Source: Tsukamurella sp. M9C
Lineage (GTDB): Bacteria; Actinomycetota; Actinomycetes; Mycobacteriales; Mycobacteriaceae
Reading direction: 5' to 3'
Length of the DNA stretch: 48,105 nt
NCBI RefSeq assembly: GCF_020169415.1
Contig: NZ_JAIULG010000036.1
Location: forward strand, 1-48,105
Shown: positions 16,774 through 24,721 of the stretch, piece by piece
How positions within the stretch are numbered: the first letter of the stretch is position 1
Layout of the letters: the number at the start of each line of letters is the position of its first letter
Notes under the pieces: generated by a model
What the model was told of the DNA's origin: nothing
Seen by the model: only the letters and a program-made list of their open reading frames with translations
Database searches by the model: none
Made by a program: the position numbers and the translations under genes

Positions 16774-16790
16774 AACTGGTTGGACCAGTT
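16774..16790. promoter_or_regulatory. FadR-type GntR operator
   Basis: AACTGGT-TGG-ACCAGTT, perfect 7-bp arms. The core TGGTTGGACCA fits the FadR-subfamily pattern TGGTNNNACCA exactly. It lies between the divergent regulator and Nudix genes. Confidence 0.75.
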
Positions 16791-16812
16791 GTGTGAGGTG
16801 CACACTGAGGAC

Positions 16813-17277
16813 ATGACCACGACCAGTGCCGGGCTCCTGCTGTTCCGCCGCACCGACGACGCTGTCGAAGTGCTGCTCGGCCACATGGGCGGCCCGTTCT
16901 GGAGCCGCAAGGACGCGCACGCCTGGTCGATCCCCAAGGGGCTGTACACCGACGAGGAGCCCCTGGCCGCCGCGGAGCGCGAGTTCGCCGAGGAGATGGG
17001 CTCCCCCGCGCCAACGGGCCCGACGGTGCCGCTGGGCTCCGTCCGGCAGTCCGGCGGCAAGACGGTGACGGTCTTCGCCCGCGAGGGCGACTTCGACGCG
17101 GAGACCATCCGCTCCAACGAGTTCGAGCTGGAGTGGCCCCGCGGCTCCGGCCGGATGCAGAGCTTCCCCGAGATCGACCGCGCCGGCTGGTTCAGCCCCG
17201 GGGAGGCCGCGGAGAAGCTGGTGAAGGCGCAGTCGGCGTTCCTCGATCGGCTGCGGGAGCACCTGTCCGGAGAGTGA
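16813..17277 (+). CDS. Nudix hydrolase with a shortened Nudix box
   Basis: A 154-residue Nudix-fold protein. IPKG leads into the Nudix helix GLYTDEEPLAAAEREFAEEM, followed by G. The catalytic REXXEE part (REFAEE) is intact. However, only 6 residues separate the first conserved Glu from the RE pair instead of the usual 7, i.e. a one-residue deletion relative to GX5EX7REUXEEXGU. The family hydrolyses nucleoside diphosphate derivatives, and this subgroup is often annotated NUDIX domain-containing protein of unknown substrate. It is divergent from the FadR-type regulator. The 3' end overlaps the convergent MFS gene by 86 nt. Confidence 0.85.
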   Translation: MTTTSAGLLLFRRTDDAVEVLLGHMGGPFWSRKDAHAWSIPKGLYTDEEPLAAAEREFAEEMGSPAPTGPTVPLGSVRQSGGKTVTVFAREGDFDAETIRSNEFELEWPRGSGRMQSFPEIDRAGWFSPGEAAEKLVKAQSAFLDRLREHLSGE

Positions 17278-18604
17278 GCGCCCAGGCGCCGACGGCGCAG
17301 GTGAGCGAGGCTCCGGCGGCGGCCAGCGCGATGTGGTTCCACCCGGCGACGGCGCCGGTGCCCGCCGCGAGGACACCGGCGATCGTGATTCCGAGCGCGG
17401 AGCCGACGTAGCGGGCGGTGTTGTTGACGCCGCTACCCATCGCGGCGTCGGCCGCGGGGACGCTCGCGATCGCCTCGCGCGCCAGTCCGGTGTTGAGCAG
17501 ACCGGAGGCGATGCCCGCGACCAGGAGACCCGGGACGAGGCGGAGCGGGGAGGCACCGTCGGACAGCCCCGCGGTCAGGAGCAGGCCCAACCCCACGCCG
17601 GCGAGCCCGCCGACGAGGTGGACCCGACCGGAGAGGATCCCGGCGAGGCGCGAGAAGCCCAGCGCCGCCACGGCGCTCGTCCCCGCCCACAACGCGAGCA
17701 GCGCACCCGCCTGTAGCGTGCTCAGGCCGAGCCCGCGGACCACGAAGGTGCCGGCGACCGACATCGCGGAGATGACGCCGATGCCGGTGCCGAAGGCGGC
17801 GAGGGTCGCGGCGAGGAACCGGGGCCGCCGGAACAGGCCCGGGTCGACGAGGCGCGCGCGACCGTAGCGCTGGCTCGCGATGAGTGCGGCGGCGAGGACA
17901 ACGGACACCACCCCGAGCGCAGCCGCCGGGGCGCCCGCCCCGGCGCGCGACTCGACGAGGGCCGCGACCGCGGCGGTGAGGGCGCCCGTGAGCAGTGCGA
18001 ATCCGAGGACGTCGAGCGGGCGGTCCGGGTTGTGTGCCGGCCGCGCGGGAATCCGGCGAGCGGAGCCCCACAGCGCCGCGCCGCCCGCCGCGAGCAGGAG
18101 GTAGAACAGGCGCCAGGCGCCCGCGAGGTCGAGGAGGCCGGTGAGGATCGGCCCGAGGGCGATCCCCGCACCCATCGACGAGCTCCACCACACCGCGGTG
18201 CGGGCGCGGTGGCCGTCGTGTTCGCTCACCGCGGCGACGAGGCCCAGCCCGGTGGCGATCATCCCCGCCGCCCCGACTCCCGCGACGATCCGGGCGGCCA
18301 CGAACAGCGGCGCCGAGGCCACCGCCGCGCACGCGAGGCTCGCCGCGACGAAGACGGCGGCGCCGGCGAGGAAGACCCGTCGGTGGCCGATGCGGTCGGC
18401 GACGACACCCGCGGTGACCAGGGCCGCCGCGAGCCCGACGCTCATCGACGCGAGGATCCACGTGGCCGCCGCCGGGCCTGCGCGCAGCGCGCCGTTGAGC
18501 GTGACGGCGTTGCCCAGCGGTCCCGCGTACGCGAGCATCGCCAGCAGCGTGCTCGCGGCCACGGTCGCGAGGACCCGCTCGTACCCGGACTCAAGTCTGG
18601 TCAT
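17192..18604 (-). CDS. MFS transporter, DHA2-like drug exporter
   Basis: A 470-residue permease with 12-14 hydrophobic helices. Family motifs include GVVADRIGHRRVFLAGA (motif A) and RIVAGVGAAGMIATGLGLVA, as in EmrB/QacA-type drug:H+ antiporters. The ATG at 18604 (MTRLESG) was preferred over in-frame ATGs at 18613, 18616 and 18634 because the 25-bp dyad at 18607-18631 would otherwise be coding. It is divergent from an HxlR regulator that probably represses it. The substrate is probably toxic or hydrophobic; not deducible. Confidence 0.87.
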   Translation of the reverse strand: MTRLESGYERVLATVAASTLLAMLAYAGPLGNAVTLNGALRAGPAAATWILASMSVGLAAALVTAGVVADRIGHRRVFLAGAAVFVAASLACAAVASAPLFVAARIVAGVGAAGMIATGLGLVAAVSEHDGHRARTAVWWSSSMGAGIALGPILTGLLDLAGAWRLFYLLLAAGGAALWGSARRIPARPAHNPDRPLDVLGFALLTGALTAAVAALVESRAGAGAPAAALGVVSVVLAAALIASQRYGRARLVDPGLFRRPRFLAATLAAFGTGIGVISAMSVAGTFVVRGLGLSTLQAGALLALWAGTSAVAALGFSRLAGILSGRVHLVGGLAGVGLGLLLTAGLSDGASPLRLVPGLLVAGIASGLLNTGLAREAIASVPAADAAMGSGVNNTARYVGSALGITIAGVLAAGTGAVAGWNHIALAAAGASLTCAVGAWALTLRTGAPAADRGTPTAPSPASPRPPRG

Positions 18605-18606
18605 GA

Positions 18607-18631
18607 GACTCATCATGGCCCATGACGAGTC
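18607..18631. promoter_or_regulatory. 25-bp operator dyad between MFS and HxlR genes
   Basis: Arms GACTC (18607-18611) and GAGTC (18627-18631) with the inner CATGGCCCATG. 22 of 25 positions are symmetric. It overlaps the MFS start region. A further GACTC follows at 18641-18645. Confidence 0.6.
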
Positions 18632-18664
18632 CATTCACAAGACTCTTTCGACTATGCTGAAGGC

Positions 18665-19177
18665 ATGGCTCTGGGGACCGGATACGAGGCGCAGCCCTGC
18701 TACTTGGCGCGCGCGCTCGAGGTGGTCGGCGAACGATGGACCCTGCTGATCCTGCGCGACCTCTTCTACGGCGTGCGGCACTTCAGCGACCTGCTCGAGC
18801 ACCTCGACGTCTCCCGCGGCGTGCTCACCGAGCGGCTCGACACCCTGGTCGCCGCCGGAGTCGCGACCCGCCGCAAGGTCGGGCGGACCGTCGAATACGA
18901 GCTCACGCCCGCCGGGGAGGACCTGTGGCCCACCGTTTTCAGCCTGGTGCAGTGGGGCGAGCGGCACCTCGACGGCGACTTCCCCGCGCGGATCTTCGCG
19001 CACGCCACCTGCGGGACGGACCTGGCGGAGTCCGGCCTGTGCCCACGGTGCGGCATCGTCCCGACGGTGCGGGACATCGACACCCGTCCTGGCGAGGGGC
19101 CGAACCCGCGCCGGCGCGACGACCCGGTCGCCGTGGCGCTGCGCACCCGGCACCGGATGCTGACGCCGGTCCCCTGA
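18665..19177 (+). CDS. HxlR-family transcriptional regulator with C-terminal zinc-ribbon-like motif
   Basis: A 170-residue regulator. The winged helix is LEVVGERWTLLILRDLFYGVRHFSDLLEHLDVSRGVLTERLDTLVAAGV. A C-terminal extension carries CGTDLAESGLCPRCG, three Cys spaced like a small zinc ribbon. The ATG at 18665 has no Shine-Dalgarno at usual spacing, and TATGCT (18653-18658) ends 6 nt before it, consistent with a leaderless message. It is divergent from the MFS exporter it probably controls. Confidence 0.87.
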   Translation: MALGTGYEAQPCYLARALEVVGERWTLLILRDLFYGVRHFSDLLEHLDVSRGVLTERLDTLVAAGVATRRKVGRTVEYELTPAGEDLWPTVFSLVQWGERHLDGDFPARIFAHATCGTDLAESGLCPRCGIVPTVRDIDTRPGEGPNPRRRDDPVAVALRTRHRMLTPVP

Positions 19178-19183
19178 CGGCCG

Positions 19184-19429
19184 TCAGTTGCGGTAGTTCT
19201 CCACGGTGTTCGCCGACCGGGTCGCCGCGTCGTCCGGGTTCTCGCCGAACTCGCGCCGCGCGCGTCGCTGCCGGAGCAGATCCCACGCCTGGTCCAGCTG
19301 GGTCTCGAGCACCTGGAGCCGGGCATGCTCCTCGCTCTCGCTGATCTCGCCCGCGCCGAGCTTCTCCCGGAGCGTGTGCTCCTCCGCGATGAGGGCGTCG
19401 ATCCGGGTGTGCACTGCGTCGTCGGTCAT
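19184..19429 (-). CDS. DUF2630-family small protein
   Basis: An 81-residue, charged, mostly helical protein: VHTRIDALIAEEHTLREKL followed by EEHARLQVLETQLDQAWDLLRQRRARR. This is the conserved pattern of the actinobacterial DUF2630 family. It is probably cytoplasmic and coiled-coil-forming. Function unknown. It starts at the ATG at 19429 and converges on the HxlR gene with a 6-nt gap. Confidence 0.82.
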   Translation of the reverse strand: MTDDAVHTRIDALIAEEHTLREKLGAGEISESEEHARLQVLETQLDQAWDLLRQRRARREFGENPDDAATRSANTVENYRN

Positions 19430-19546
19430 GATTCGATCCTGCCACCGATCGGCGGGGCGCGTGGGGACACAATCGAGGTGTCCCCGCCGAACCGTCGGCG
19501 CGATCGCGTCCGATCGCGGACAACCACTCCGAGCACAGGAGGCACC

Positions 19547-19840
19547 GTGGCCAAGGGCTACTGGGTCAGCAACTACCGCGCGATTCTCGATACCGACAAG
19601 CTCGAGGCCTACAACGTGCTGGCGGCCCGCGCCGTCGCCGCCGGCGGCGGGAGGTTGCTCTCCCGCGACGGCCGCGTCGCGGCCTACGAGGCCGGCATCG
19701 CCGAGCGCACCATCGTGATCGAGTTCGAGAGCTTCGAGCAGGCGATCGCCGCCCGCGAGAGCGCCGCCTACCAGGAGGCGCTGGCAGCGCTCGGGGACGG
19801 CGTGGAGCGCGACTTCCGCATCGTCGAGGGCCTCGACTGA
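19547..19840 (+). CDS. DUF1330-family protein
   Basis: A 97-residue ferredoxin-like-fold protein. GYWVSNYRAILDTDKLEAYN, then YEAGIAERTIVIEFESFEQAIAARESAAYQEAL, is the DUF1330 pattern. The GTG at 19547 has AGGAGG (19537-19542) 4 nt upstream. It is followed by a strong terminator at 19862-19899. Function unknown; family members are dimeric small-molecule-binding or monooxygenase-like folds. Confidence 0.83.
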   Translation: MAKGYWVSNYRAILDTDKLEAYNVLAARAVAAGGGRLLSRDGRVAAYEAGIAERTIVIEFESFEQAIAARESAAYQEALAALGDGVERDFRIVEGLD

Positions 19841-19861
19841 CCCCGCCATCACCGCGAGAAC

Positions 19862-19899
19862 AAGAAATCCCCTCCGACCTGCGTCGGAGGGGATTTCTT
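19862..19899. terminator. Bidirectional terminator between the DUF1330 gene and tRNA-Ala
   Basis: A perfect 17-bp stem (AAGAAATCCCCTCCGAC at 19862-19878 with its complement at 19883-19899) and a 4-nt loop CTGC. The A/T-rich base gives T-rich tails in both directions. Confidence 0.9.
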
Positions 19900-19902
19900 C
19901 GG

Positions 19903-19975
19903 TGGAGCTAAGGGGACTCGAACCCCTGACCCCCACACTGCCAGTGTGGTGCGCTACCAGCTGCGCCATAGCCCC
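19903..19975 (-). tRNA. tRNA-Ala(GGC)
   Basis: Reads from 19975. Acceptor GGGGCTA pairs with TAGCTCC (one G-T wobble), D stem GCGC/GCGC, anticodon stem CCACA/TGTGG with loop CTGGCAG (anticodon GGC), T arm AGGGG-TTCGAGT-CCCCT, discriminator A. The 73-nt gene does not encode a complete CCA end. It reads Ala codon GCC. It is transcribed toward the terminator at 19862-19899. Confidence 0.96.
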
Positions 19976-20063
19976 GTATTGCGTTGTTCACCTGCGGTTT
20001 CCCGCCCGGAGAACATTACAGGAGGCAGCTCTCGTGCACCAAATCGGCTGGTCAGTGCCGGTT

Positions 20064-20813
20064 TTACTTGAGGAGCGGGGTCAGCCAGTCGCCCTGCACG
20101 GTGATCTTCTCGCCGTTGTGCACGACGGTCGGCGTGCCGGTGCTGCCGATGTCCTGCATCAGCTGGCTGCCGGCGCCGGCGTTCTGCGCCGACTCGACGG
20201 TGTACTTGCCCTCGCTGATGGCGGTGACGACGTCGGCGGGCAGCTCCACGCCCTTGGCCTTCGAGCCCGCGGCGAGCATCGTGGCGATCTCGGCGTTGGT
20301 CTTGTCGCCCTTGCCCTCCTCGGGCTGGTTGGCGTACATCGCGGTGTGCGCGCCCAGCCACGCCTTCTGCTTCTGGTCGTCGGGCAGCGAGGACTTCGCG
20401 ATGGCCAGGAGGCCGCCGGCGGCGCGGTCGGAGTAGTCGCCCGACGGGCTCTGGCGGTTCAGGAACGACAGCATGAAGAACTTGACCTGCAGCTTGCCGT
20501 CCTCGATCGCCTTGGTGACCTGCTCGCCGTACTGGCGCTCCATGTTGCCGCAGGCGGGGCAGTACGGGTCCTCGAAGAAGGTCAGCTTCGTCGGGGCGTC
20601 GGCCTTGCCGAGGACGAAGGCCGGGGTGGCCTTGTCGATGGCGGCCTGCGCCTTGTCGACGGGCGTGCCCTCCTTCTTGCTCAGCAGCAGGACGCCACCG
20701 ATGACCACCACGATCACCACGAGCACGGCGATGCCGCCGAGCACGTAGGTCATGGTGTTGGACTGCTTCGCGGGAACGTACTTCGCGTTCTTACCCTTGC
20801 TCACGCCGACCAC
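20064..20813 (-). CDS. DsbA/DsbG-like membrane-anchored thiol-disulfide protein
   Basis: A 249-residue protein. A short basic N-terminus and one transmembrane helix (about 22-45) put a thioredoxin-fold DsbA-type domain on the outside. The active site CPAC is in FFEDPYCPACGNME, and the cis-Pro loop is STGTPTVV. It is predicted to form or isomerise disulfides in exported proteins. GTG codons at 20813 and 20804 are both possible starts. It lies 37 nt after phosphoglucomutase on the same strand and is probably co-transcribed with it. Confidence 0.9.
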   Translation of the reverse strand: MVGVSKGKNAKYVPAKQSNTMTYVLGGIAVLVVIVVVIGGVLLLSKKEGTPVDKAQAAIDKATPAFVLGKADAPTKLTFFEDPYCPACGNMERQYGEQVTKAIEDGKLQVKFFMLSFLNRQSPSGDYSDRAAGGLLAIAKSSLPDDQKQKAWLGAHTAMYANQPEEGKGDKTNAEIATMLAAGSKAKGVELPADVVTAISEGKYTVESAQNAGAGSQLMQDIGSTGTPTVVHNGEKITVQGDWLTPLLK

Positions 20814-20850
20814 AATAGCGGCAGTCGGCGAGTGCGCAGGTCAGGCGGGG

Positions 20851-22494
20851 TCAGGCGCCCAATACACCGTCCACGAGAGCCTTCGCCTCGGCCTGCACCT
20901 GCGCGAGGTGCTCCGGCCCCCGGAAGGATTCGGCGTAGATCTTGTACACGTCCTCCGTGCCCGACGGCCGCGCCGCGAACCACGCGCTCTCGGTGGTCAC
21001 CTTGAGACCGCCGATGGGCGCGCCGTTGCCCGGGGCGCGGGTGAGCTTGGCGGTGATCGACTCCCCCGCGAGCTCGTCCGCGGTGACCTGCTCGGGCGAG
21101 AGCTTCGCCAGGACGGCCTTCTGCTCGCGACCGGCTGGCGCGTCGGTGCGGGCGTAGGCGGGCACGCCGTACTGCTCCCCCAGCACCGCGAAGTGCTGCG
21201 ACGGGCTCTTGCCGGTGACGGCGAGGATCTCGGAGGCCAGTAGCGCCAGGATGATGCCGTCCTTGTCCGTGGTCCACACGGAGCCGTCGTGCCGCAGGAA
21301 GGAGGCGCCGGCGGACTCCTCGCCGCCGAAGCCGACGCTCCCGTCGAGCAGGCCGGGCACGAACCACTTGAAGCCGACGGGGACCTCGAGGAGCTTGCGG
21401 CGCTGCTCGGCCACCACCCGATCGATCATGGACGAGCTGACCAGCGTCTTGCCGACCGCGGCGTCGTCGCGCCAGCCGCCCCGCGAGGCGAAGAGGTAGT
21501 CGATGGCGACGGCGAGGTAGTGGTTCGGGTTCATCAGCCCACCGTCGGGGGTGACGATGCCGTGCCGGTCGGAGTCCGCGTCGTTGCCGGTCGCGATGTC
21601 GTACTGGTCCTTGTTCGCGATGAGCGAGGCCATCGCGTTCGGCGAGCTGCAGTCCATGCGGATCTTGCCGTCGGTGTCCAGCGTCATGAAGGCGAACTGC
21701 GGGTCCACCGTCGGGTTGACCACCGTGAGATCGAGGTTGTAGCGGTCCCCGATCGCGCCCCAGTAGCCGACGGCGGCGCCGCCGAGCGGGTCCGCGCCGA
21801 TCCGGATCCCGGCGTCGCGGATCTTGTCGAGGTGCAGCACGGAAGGCAGGTCGCCGACGTAGGAGTCGAGGAAGTCGAAGCGCTGGACCGCGTCCGAGGC
21901 GAGGGCCTGCGCGAGCGGGATCCGGCGCACGTCGCGCAGGCCGCCCTCGAGGATCTCGTTGGCGCGGGCCGCGATCGCCGAGGTCGCGTCGGTATCGGCG
22001 GGGCCGCCCGTGGGCGGGTTGTACTTGAAGCCGCCGTCGGCGGGCGGGTTGTGCGACGGGGTGACGACGATGCCGTCGGCCTCGATGCCGCCGCCGTGCC
22101 GGCGATTGAAGGTGAGGATCGCGTGGCTCAGGGCCGGCGTCGGCGTGTACCGGTCGTCGTGGTCGATGAGGGTGTCCACGCCGTTCGCGGCGAGCACCTC
22201 GACCGCCGTCTCCCACGCGGGCCCGGACAGCAAGTGCGTGTCCTTCGCGAGGTACAGCGGCCCGCGCACGCCCTCCGCCGCGCGGTATTCGACGATGGCC
22301 TGCGTGGTGGCCGCGATGTGGTTCTCGTTGAAGCTGCCGCTGCGCGACGTGCCGCGGTGCCCCGACGTGCCGAAGGCCACGCGCTGATCCGGATCGCCGG
22401 GGTCCGGCACGACCGAATAGTACGCAGCACGAACAGCTTCGACGTCGATCAAGTCCTCGGGAAGAGCCGGTTGACCGGCACGCGCATGAGCCAT
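20851..22494 (-). CDS. pgm: Phosphoglucomutase, alpha-D-glucose phosphate-specific
   Basis: A 547-residue enzyme that interconverts glucose-1-phosphate and glucose-6-phosphate. The N-terminal FGTSGHRG motif is present, the phosphoserine loop is [19 protein letters not shown], the metal loop is [10 protein letters not shown], the sugar-binding GGEESAG loop is [11 protein letters not shown], and the phosphate-binding [15 protein letters not shown] is near the C-terminus. The length is that of the E. coli Pgm class. It feeds UDP-glucose and glycogen/trehalose synthesis. Confidence 0.96.
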   Translation of the reverse strand: MAHARAGQPALPEDLIDVEAVRAAYYSVVPDPGDPDQRVAFGTSGHRGTSRSGSFNENHIAATTQAIVEYRAAEGVRGPLYLAKDTHLLSGPAWETAVEVLAANGVDTLIDHDDRYTPTPALSHAILTFNRRHGGGIEADGIVVTPSHNPPADGGFKYNPPTGGPADTDATSAIAARANEILEGGLRDVRRIPLAQALASDAVQRFDFLDSYVGDLPSVLHLDKIRDAGIRIGADPLGGAAVGYWGAIGDRYNLDLTVVNPTVDPQFAFMTLDTDGKIRMDCSSPNAMASLIANKDQYDIATGNDADSDRHGIVTPDGGLMNPNHYLAVAIDYLFASRGGWRDDAAVGKTLVSSSMIDRVVAEQRRKLLEVPVGFKWFVPGLLDGSVGFGGEESAGASFLRHDGSVWTTDKDGIILALLASEILAVTGKSPSQHFAVLGEQYGVPAYARTDAPAGREQKAVLAKLSPEQVTADELAGESITAKLTRAPGNGAPIGGLKVTTESAWFAARPSGTEDVYKIYAESFRGPEHLAQVQAEAKALVDGVLGA

Positions 22495-22627
22495 CTTCAG
22501 TCCACCTCGTCAGTGCGGGAACGCGGCCGCGGATCGCACGGCCGCTGTCGTCCAACGTATCGCCGAGTCGGGTTCCGCGCGCGGTAATCCGGCGCACCAG
22601 CAGGGGCCGGGGTGGTGGGACGGCGAC

Positions 22628-22661
22628 GCGGCGTCGCGACGGCGGACCGTCGCGACGCCGC
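22628..22661 (-). terminator. Hairpin terminator after the GntP gene
   Basis: A perfect 15-bp stem (GCGGCGTCGCGACGG at 22628-22642, complement 22647-22661) with loop CGGA, starting 6 nt after the permease stop codon in its direction of transcription. There is no U tract, as is common in actinobacteria. It separates the cluster from pgm. Confidence 0.8.
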
Positions 22662-22666
22662 GATCG

Positions 22667-24061
22667 TCAGACGATCGCCCAGACGACGAGCACCATCGCG
22701 AAGCCGACCACCGACAGGATGGTCTCGAGGACCGACCAGGTCATGAGGGTCTGCTTGACCGTCATGTTGAAGTACTTCGCGACGATCCAGAAGCCGCCGT
22801 CGTTGACGTGGCTGAGGATGATCGAGCCGGCGGAGATCGCGATGACGATGAGCGCGATCTGCGCCTGCGAGAAGTTGCCCGCTGCCACGGACTCGCCGAT
22901 GATGCCGGCGGTCGCGGTGATCGCCACCGTCGCCGAGCCCTGGGCGATGCGGAGCGCGCAGCTGACCAGGTACGCGGTCACGATGAGCGGCAGGCCCAGG
23001 TCCGACATCGAGTCGGTGAGCGCGGTGCCGACGCCCGTGGCGCGCAGTACCGCACCGAACAGCGCGCCCGCGCCGACCACGAGCAGGATCATGCCGATCG
23101 GCTTGAGCGCCGCACCCGTCATCTCGGCGAGTTGACCGGCGTTGATGCCGCGGCGGATGCCGAGCAGGTAGAAGGCCATCACCACGGCGATGGTCAGGGC
23201 GATCGCGGGCGTGCCGAGGAAGACCAGGATCGAGAAGGGCTTCGTGCCCGGCGTCAGCCACACGGACCCGAACGTGCCGCCCAGGATCAGCAGCATGGGC
23301 ACCGCGATGATGAAGGCGATCAGCGCGAGCGGAGGCTTGTCCTTGCTCGCGTGCTCCTCCTCCGGCACGAACTCCTCCGGCACCTCCACGATGACGCGCT
23401 TGCCGATCCACGTGCCCCACACGATGCCCGAGGCGAACCACGCCGGGATGCCGCAGACGAGGCCCATGATGATGATCCAGCCGAGCGAGGTGTGCAGCAG
23501 GCCCGCGGCGGCAACGGGGCCGGGGTGCGGGGGCAGGAAGGCGTGCGTCATCGACAGGCCCGCGAGCATGGGCATCGCGTACATGACCAGCGACTTGCCG
23601 CCGCGCTTGGCGCAGACGTAGACCAGCGGCGCCAGGATGAAGATGCCGATGTCGAAGAACACCGGGATGCCCAGGATGAGGCCCGTGACGCCCATCGCGA
23701 GCGGCGCGCCCTTGGGCCCGAACAGCTTCAGGAGCCAGCTGGTGAGCACGTCGGCGCCGCCGGAGCGTTCCAGGATGGCGCCGAGCACCGTGCCGAGGCC
23801 GATGATCGGGGCGATGTGCCCGAGGATGCCGCCGAAGCCGGTCTCCAGGATCGATTGCGCCGCGCCCTTCTGCGGCGACCCGACGAGCTTCTCGACGGAG
23901 ACGCCCGCGACCAGCGCGAGGCCCACCGAGACGATGATCAGGGCGATGAAGGGTTCGAGCTTGACCTTGATGATGAGGAGGAGCAGGACCGCGATCGACA
24001 CCGCGGCGAGGGTCAGCAGACCCCCGGTGTCGTGCTGCAGCCAGTCGATGGCCGAGGACAT
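22667..24061 (-). CDS. GntP-family gluconate/aldonate:H+ symporter
   Basis: A 464-residue permease with about 12-14 hydrophobic helices. GntP signatures include GFGGILGHIAPIIGLGTVLGAILERSGG, ILGIPVFFDIGIFILAPL, MTHAFLPPHPGP and ALRIAQGSATVAITATAGI. The family imports gluconate, KDG, D-serine and related hydroxy acids. It is the last gene of the minus-strand unit (deaminase, amidohydrolase, aldolase, permease), 27 nt after the aldolase. The proposed substrate, an N-acylated amino-aldonate or aldonate, is inferred from the enzymes beside it. Confidence 0.93.
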   Translation of the reverse strand: MSSAIDWLQHDTGGLLTLAAVSIAVLLLLIIKVKLEPFIALIIVSVGLALVAGVSVEKLVGSPQKGAAQSILETGFGGILGHIAPIIGLGTVLGAILERSGGADVLTSWLLKLFGPKGAPLAMGVTGLILGIPVFFDIGIFILAPLVYVCAKRGGKSLVMYAMPMLAGLSMTHAFLPPHPGPVAAAGLLHTSLGWIIIMGLVCGIPAWFASGIVWGTWIGKRVIVEVPEEFVPEEEHASKDKPPLALIAFIIAVPMLLILGGTFGSVWLTPGTKPFSILVFLGTPAIALTIAVVMAFYLLGIRRGINAGQLAEMTGAALKPIGMILLVVGAGALFGAVLRATGVGTALTDSMSDLGLPLIVTAYLVSCALRIAQGSATVAITATAGIIGESVAAGNFSQAQIALIVIAISAGSIILSHVNDGGFWIVAKYFNMTVKQTLMTWSVLETILSVVGFAMVLVVWAIV

Positions 24062-24088
24062 GAGTGGTACTCCCGTTCTGGAAGGGGA

Positions 24089-24721
24089 TCAGAGCGCGGC
24101 GACGAAACGCGCGGCGCGGATGGTGATGTCGGCCCAGTCGCCGGCGGCGACGGTGTCGGGGGGCACGACGGACGTGCCGGCGCAGACGGCGACCGCGCCG
24201 GCACCCAGGAACTCGCGGGCATTGGCCTCACTGACCCCGCCGGACGGCAGGAGCGGCAGGCCGGGGAACGGACCGTGCAGGTCCTTGAGGTAACCCGGCC
24301 CGAACGCGCGGGCGGGGAAGATCTTCACGGCCACCGAGCCGAGCGCGGCCGCGCGGGCCACCTCCGTGGGAGTGAGCGCGCCCAGGAAGACGGGCACGCC
24401 GAGGTCGCGAGCGGCCTGCGCCACCTCCTCGTTGACGTCGGGCGTGACGAGGAAGCGGGCGCCGGCGTTCACGGCGTCGCGGGCCTGGGCGGAGGAGCGC
24501 ACGGTGCCCACGCCGAGGTTGGTGCCCTCGACGCCGGCGGCCCGCTCGAGGTGGCCGAGCACCCCGGGCGTGGTGAACGTCAGCTCCACGGTGCGGATCC
24601 CGCCCTCGGCGAGCGCGCGGCACAGGGCCGCCGCGTCGGGGAGTTCGGGGGCGCGCACCACGGTGAGCGCCCGGTCGGCGGCGAGCGCGTCGAGCAGGCC
24701 GGAATGGTCGGTCACGGTCAC
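24089..24721 (-). CDS. KDPG/KHG-type 2-keto-3-deoxy-6-phosphogluconate aldolase
   Basis: A 210-residue class I aldolase of the Eda family that cleaves KDPG to pyruvate and glyceraldehyde-3-phosphate. Glu46 (VELTFTTP), the TVRSSAQA phosphate/hydroxyl loop, the VTPDVN motif, the Schiff-base Lys133 (VKIFPAR) and the [19 protein letters not shown] phosphate-binding end are all visible. The GTG start at 24721 overlaps the amidohydrolase stop as GTGA; GTG 24715 is an in-frame alternative. With the PfkB kinase at 27685 it completes a KDG-to-central-metabolism branch. Confidence 0.9.
   Translation of the reverse strand: MTVTDHSGLLDALAADRALTVVRAPELPDAAALCRALAEGGIRTVELTFTTPGVLGHLERAAGVEGTNLGVGTVRSSAQARDAVNAGARFLVTPDVNEEVAQAARDLGVPVFLGALTPTEVARAAALGSVAVKIFPARAFGPGYLKDLHGPFPGLPLLPSGGVSEANAREFLGAGAVAVCAGTSVVPPDTVAAGDWADITIRAARFVAAL

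Noticed and set aside
16771-16784. KstR-like motif in the regulator/Nudix promoter
   Set aside because: It has AAC-TG-GTT and the last A but lacks the first T (7 of 8 fixed positions). The overlapping 17-bp palindrome fits a FadR-type GntR site better and the GntR gene is adjacent.
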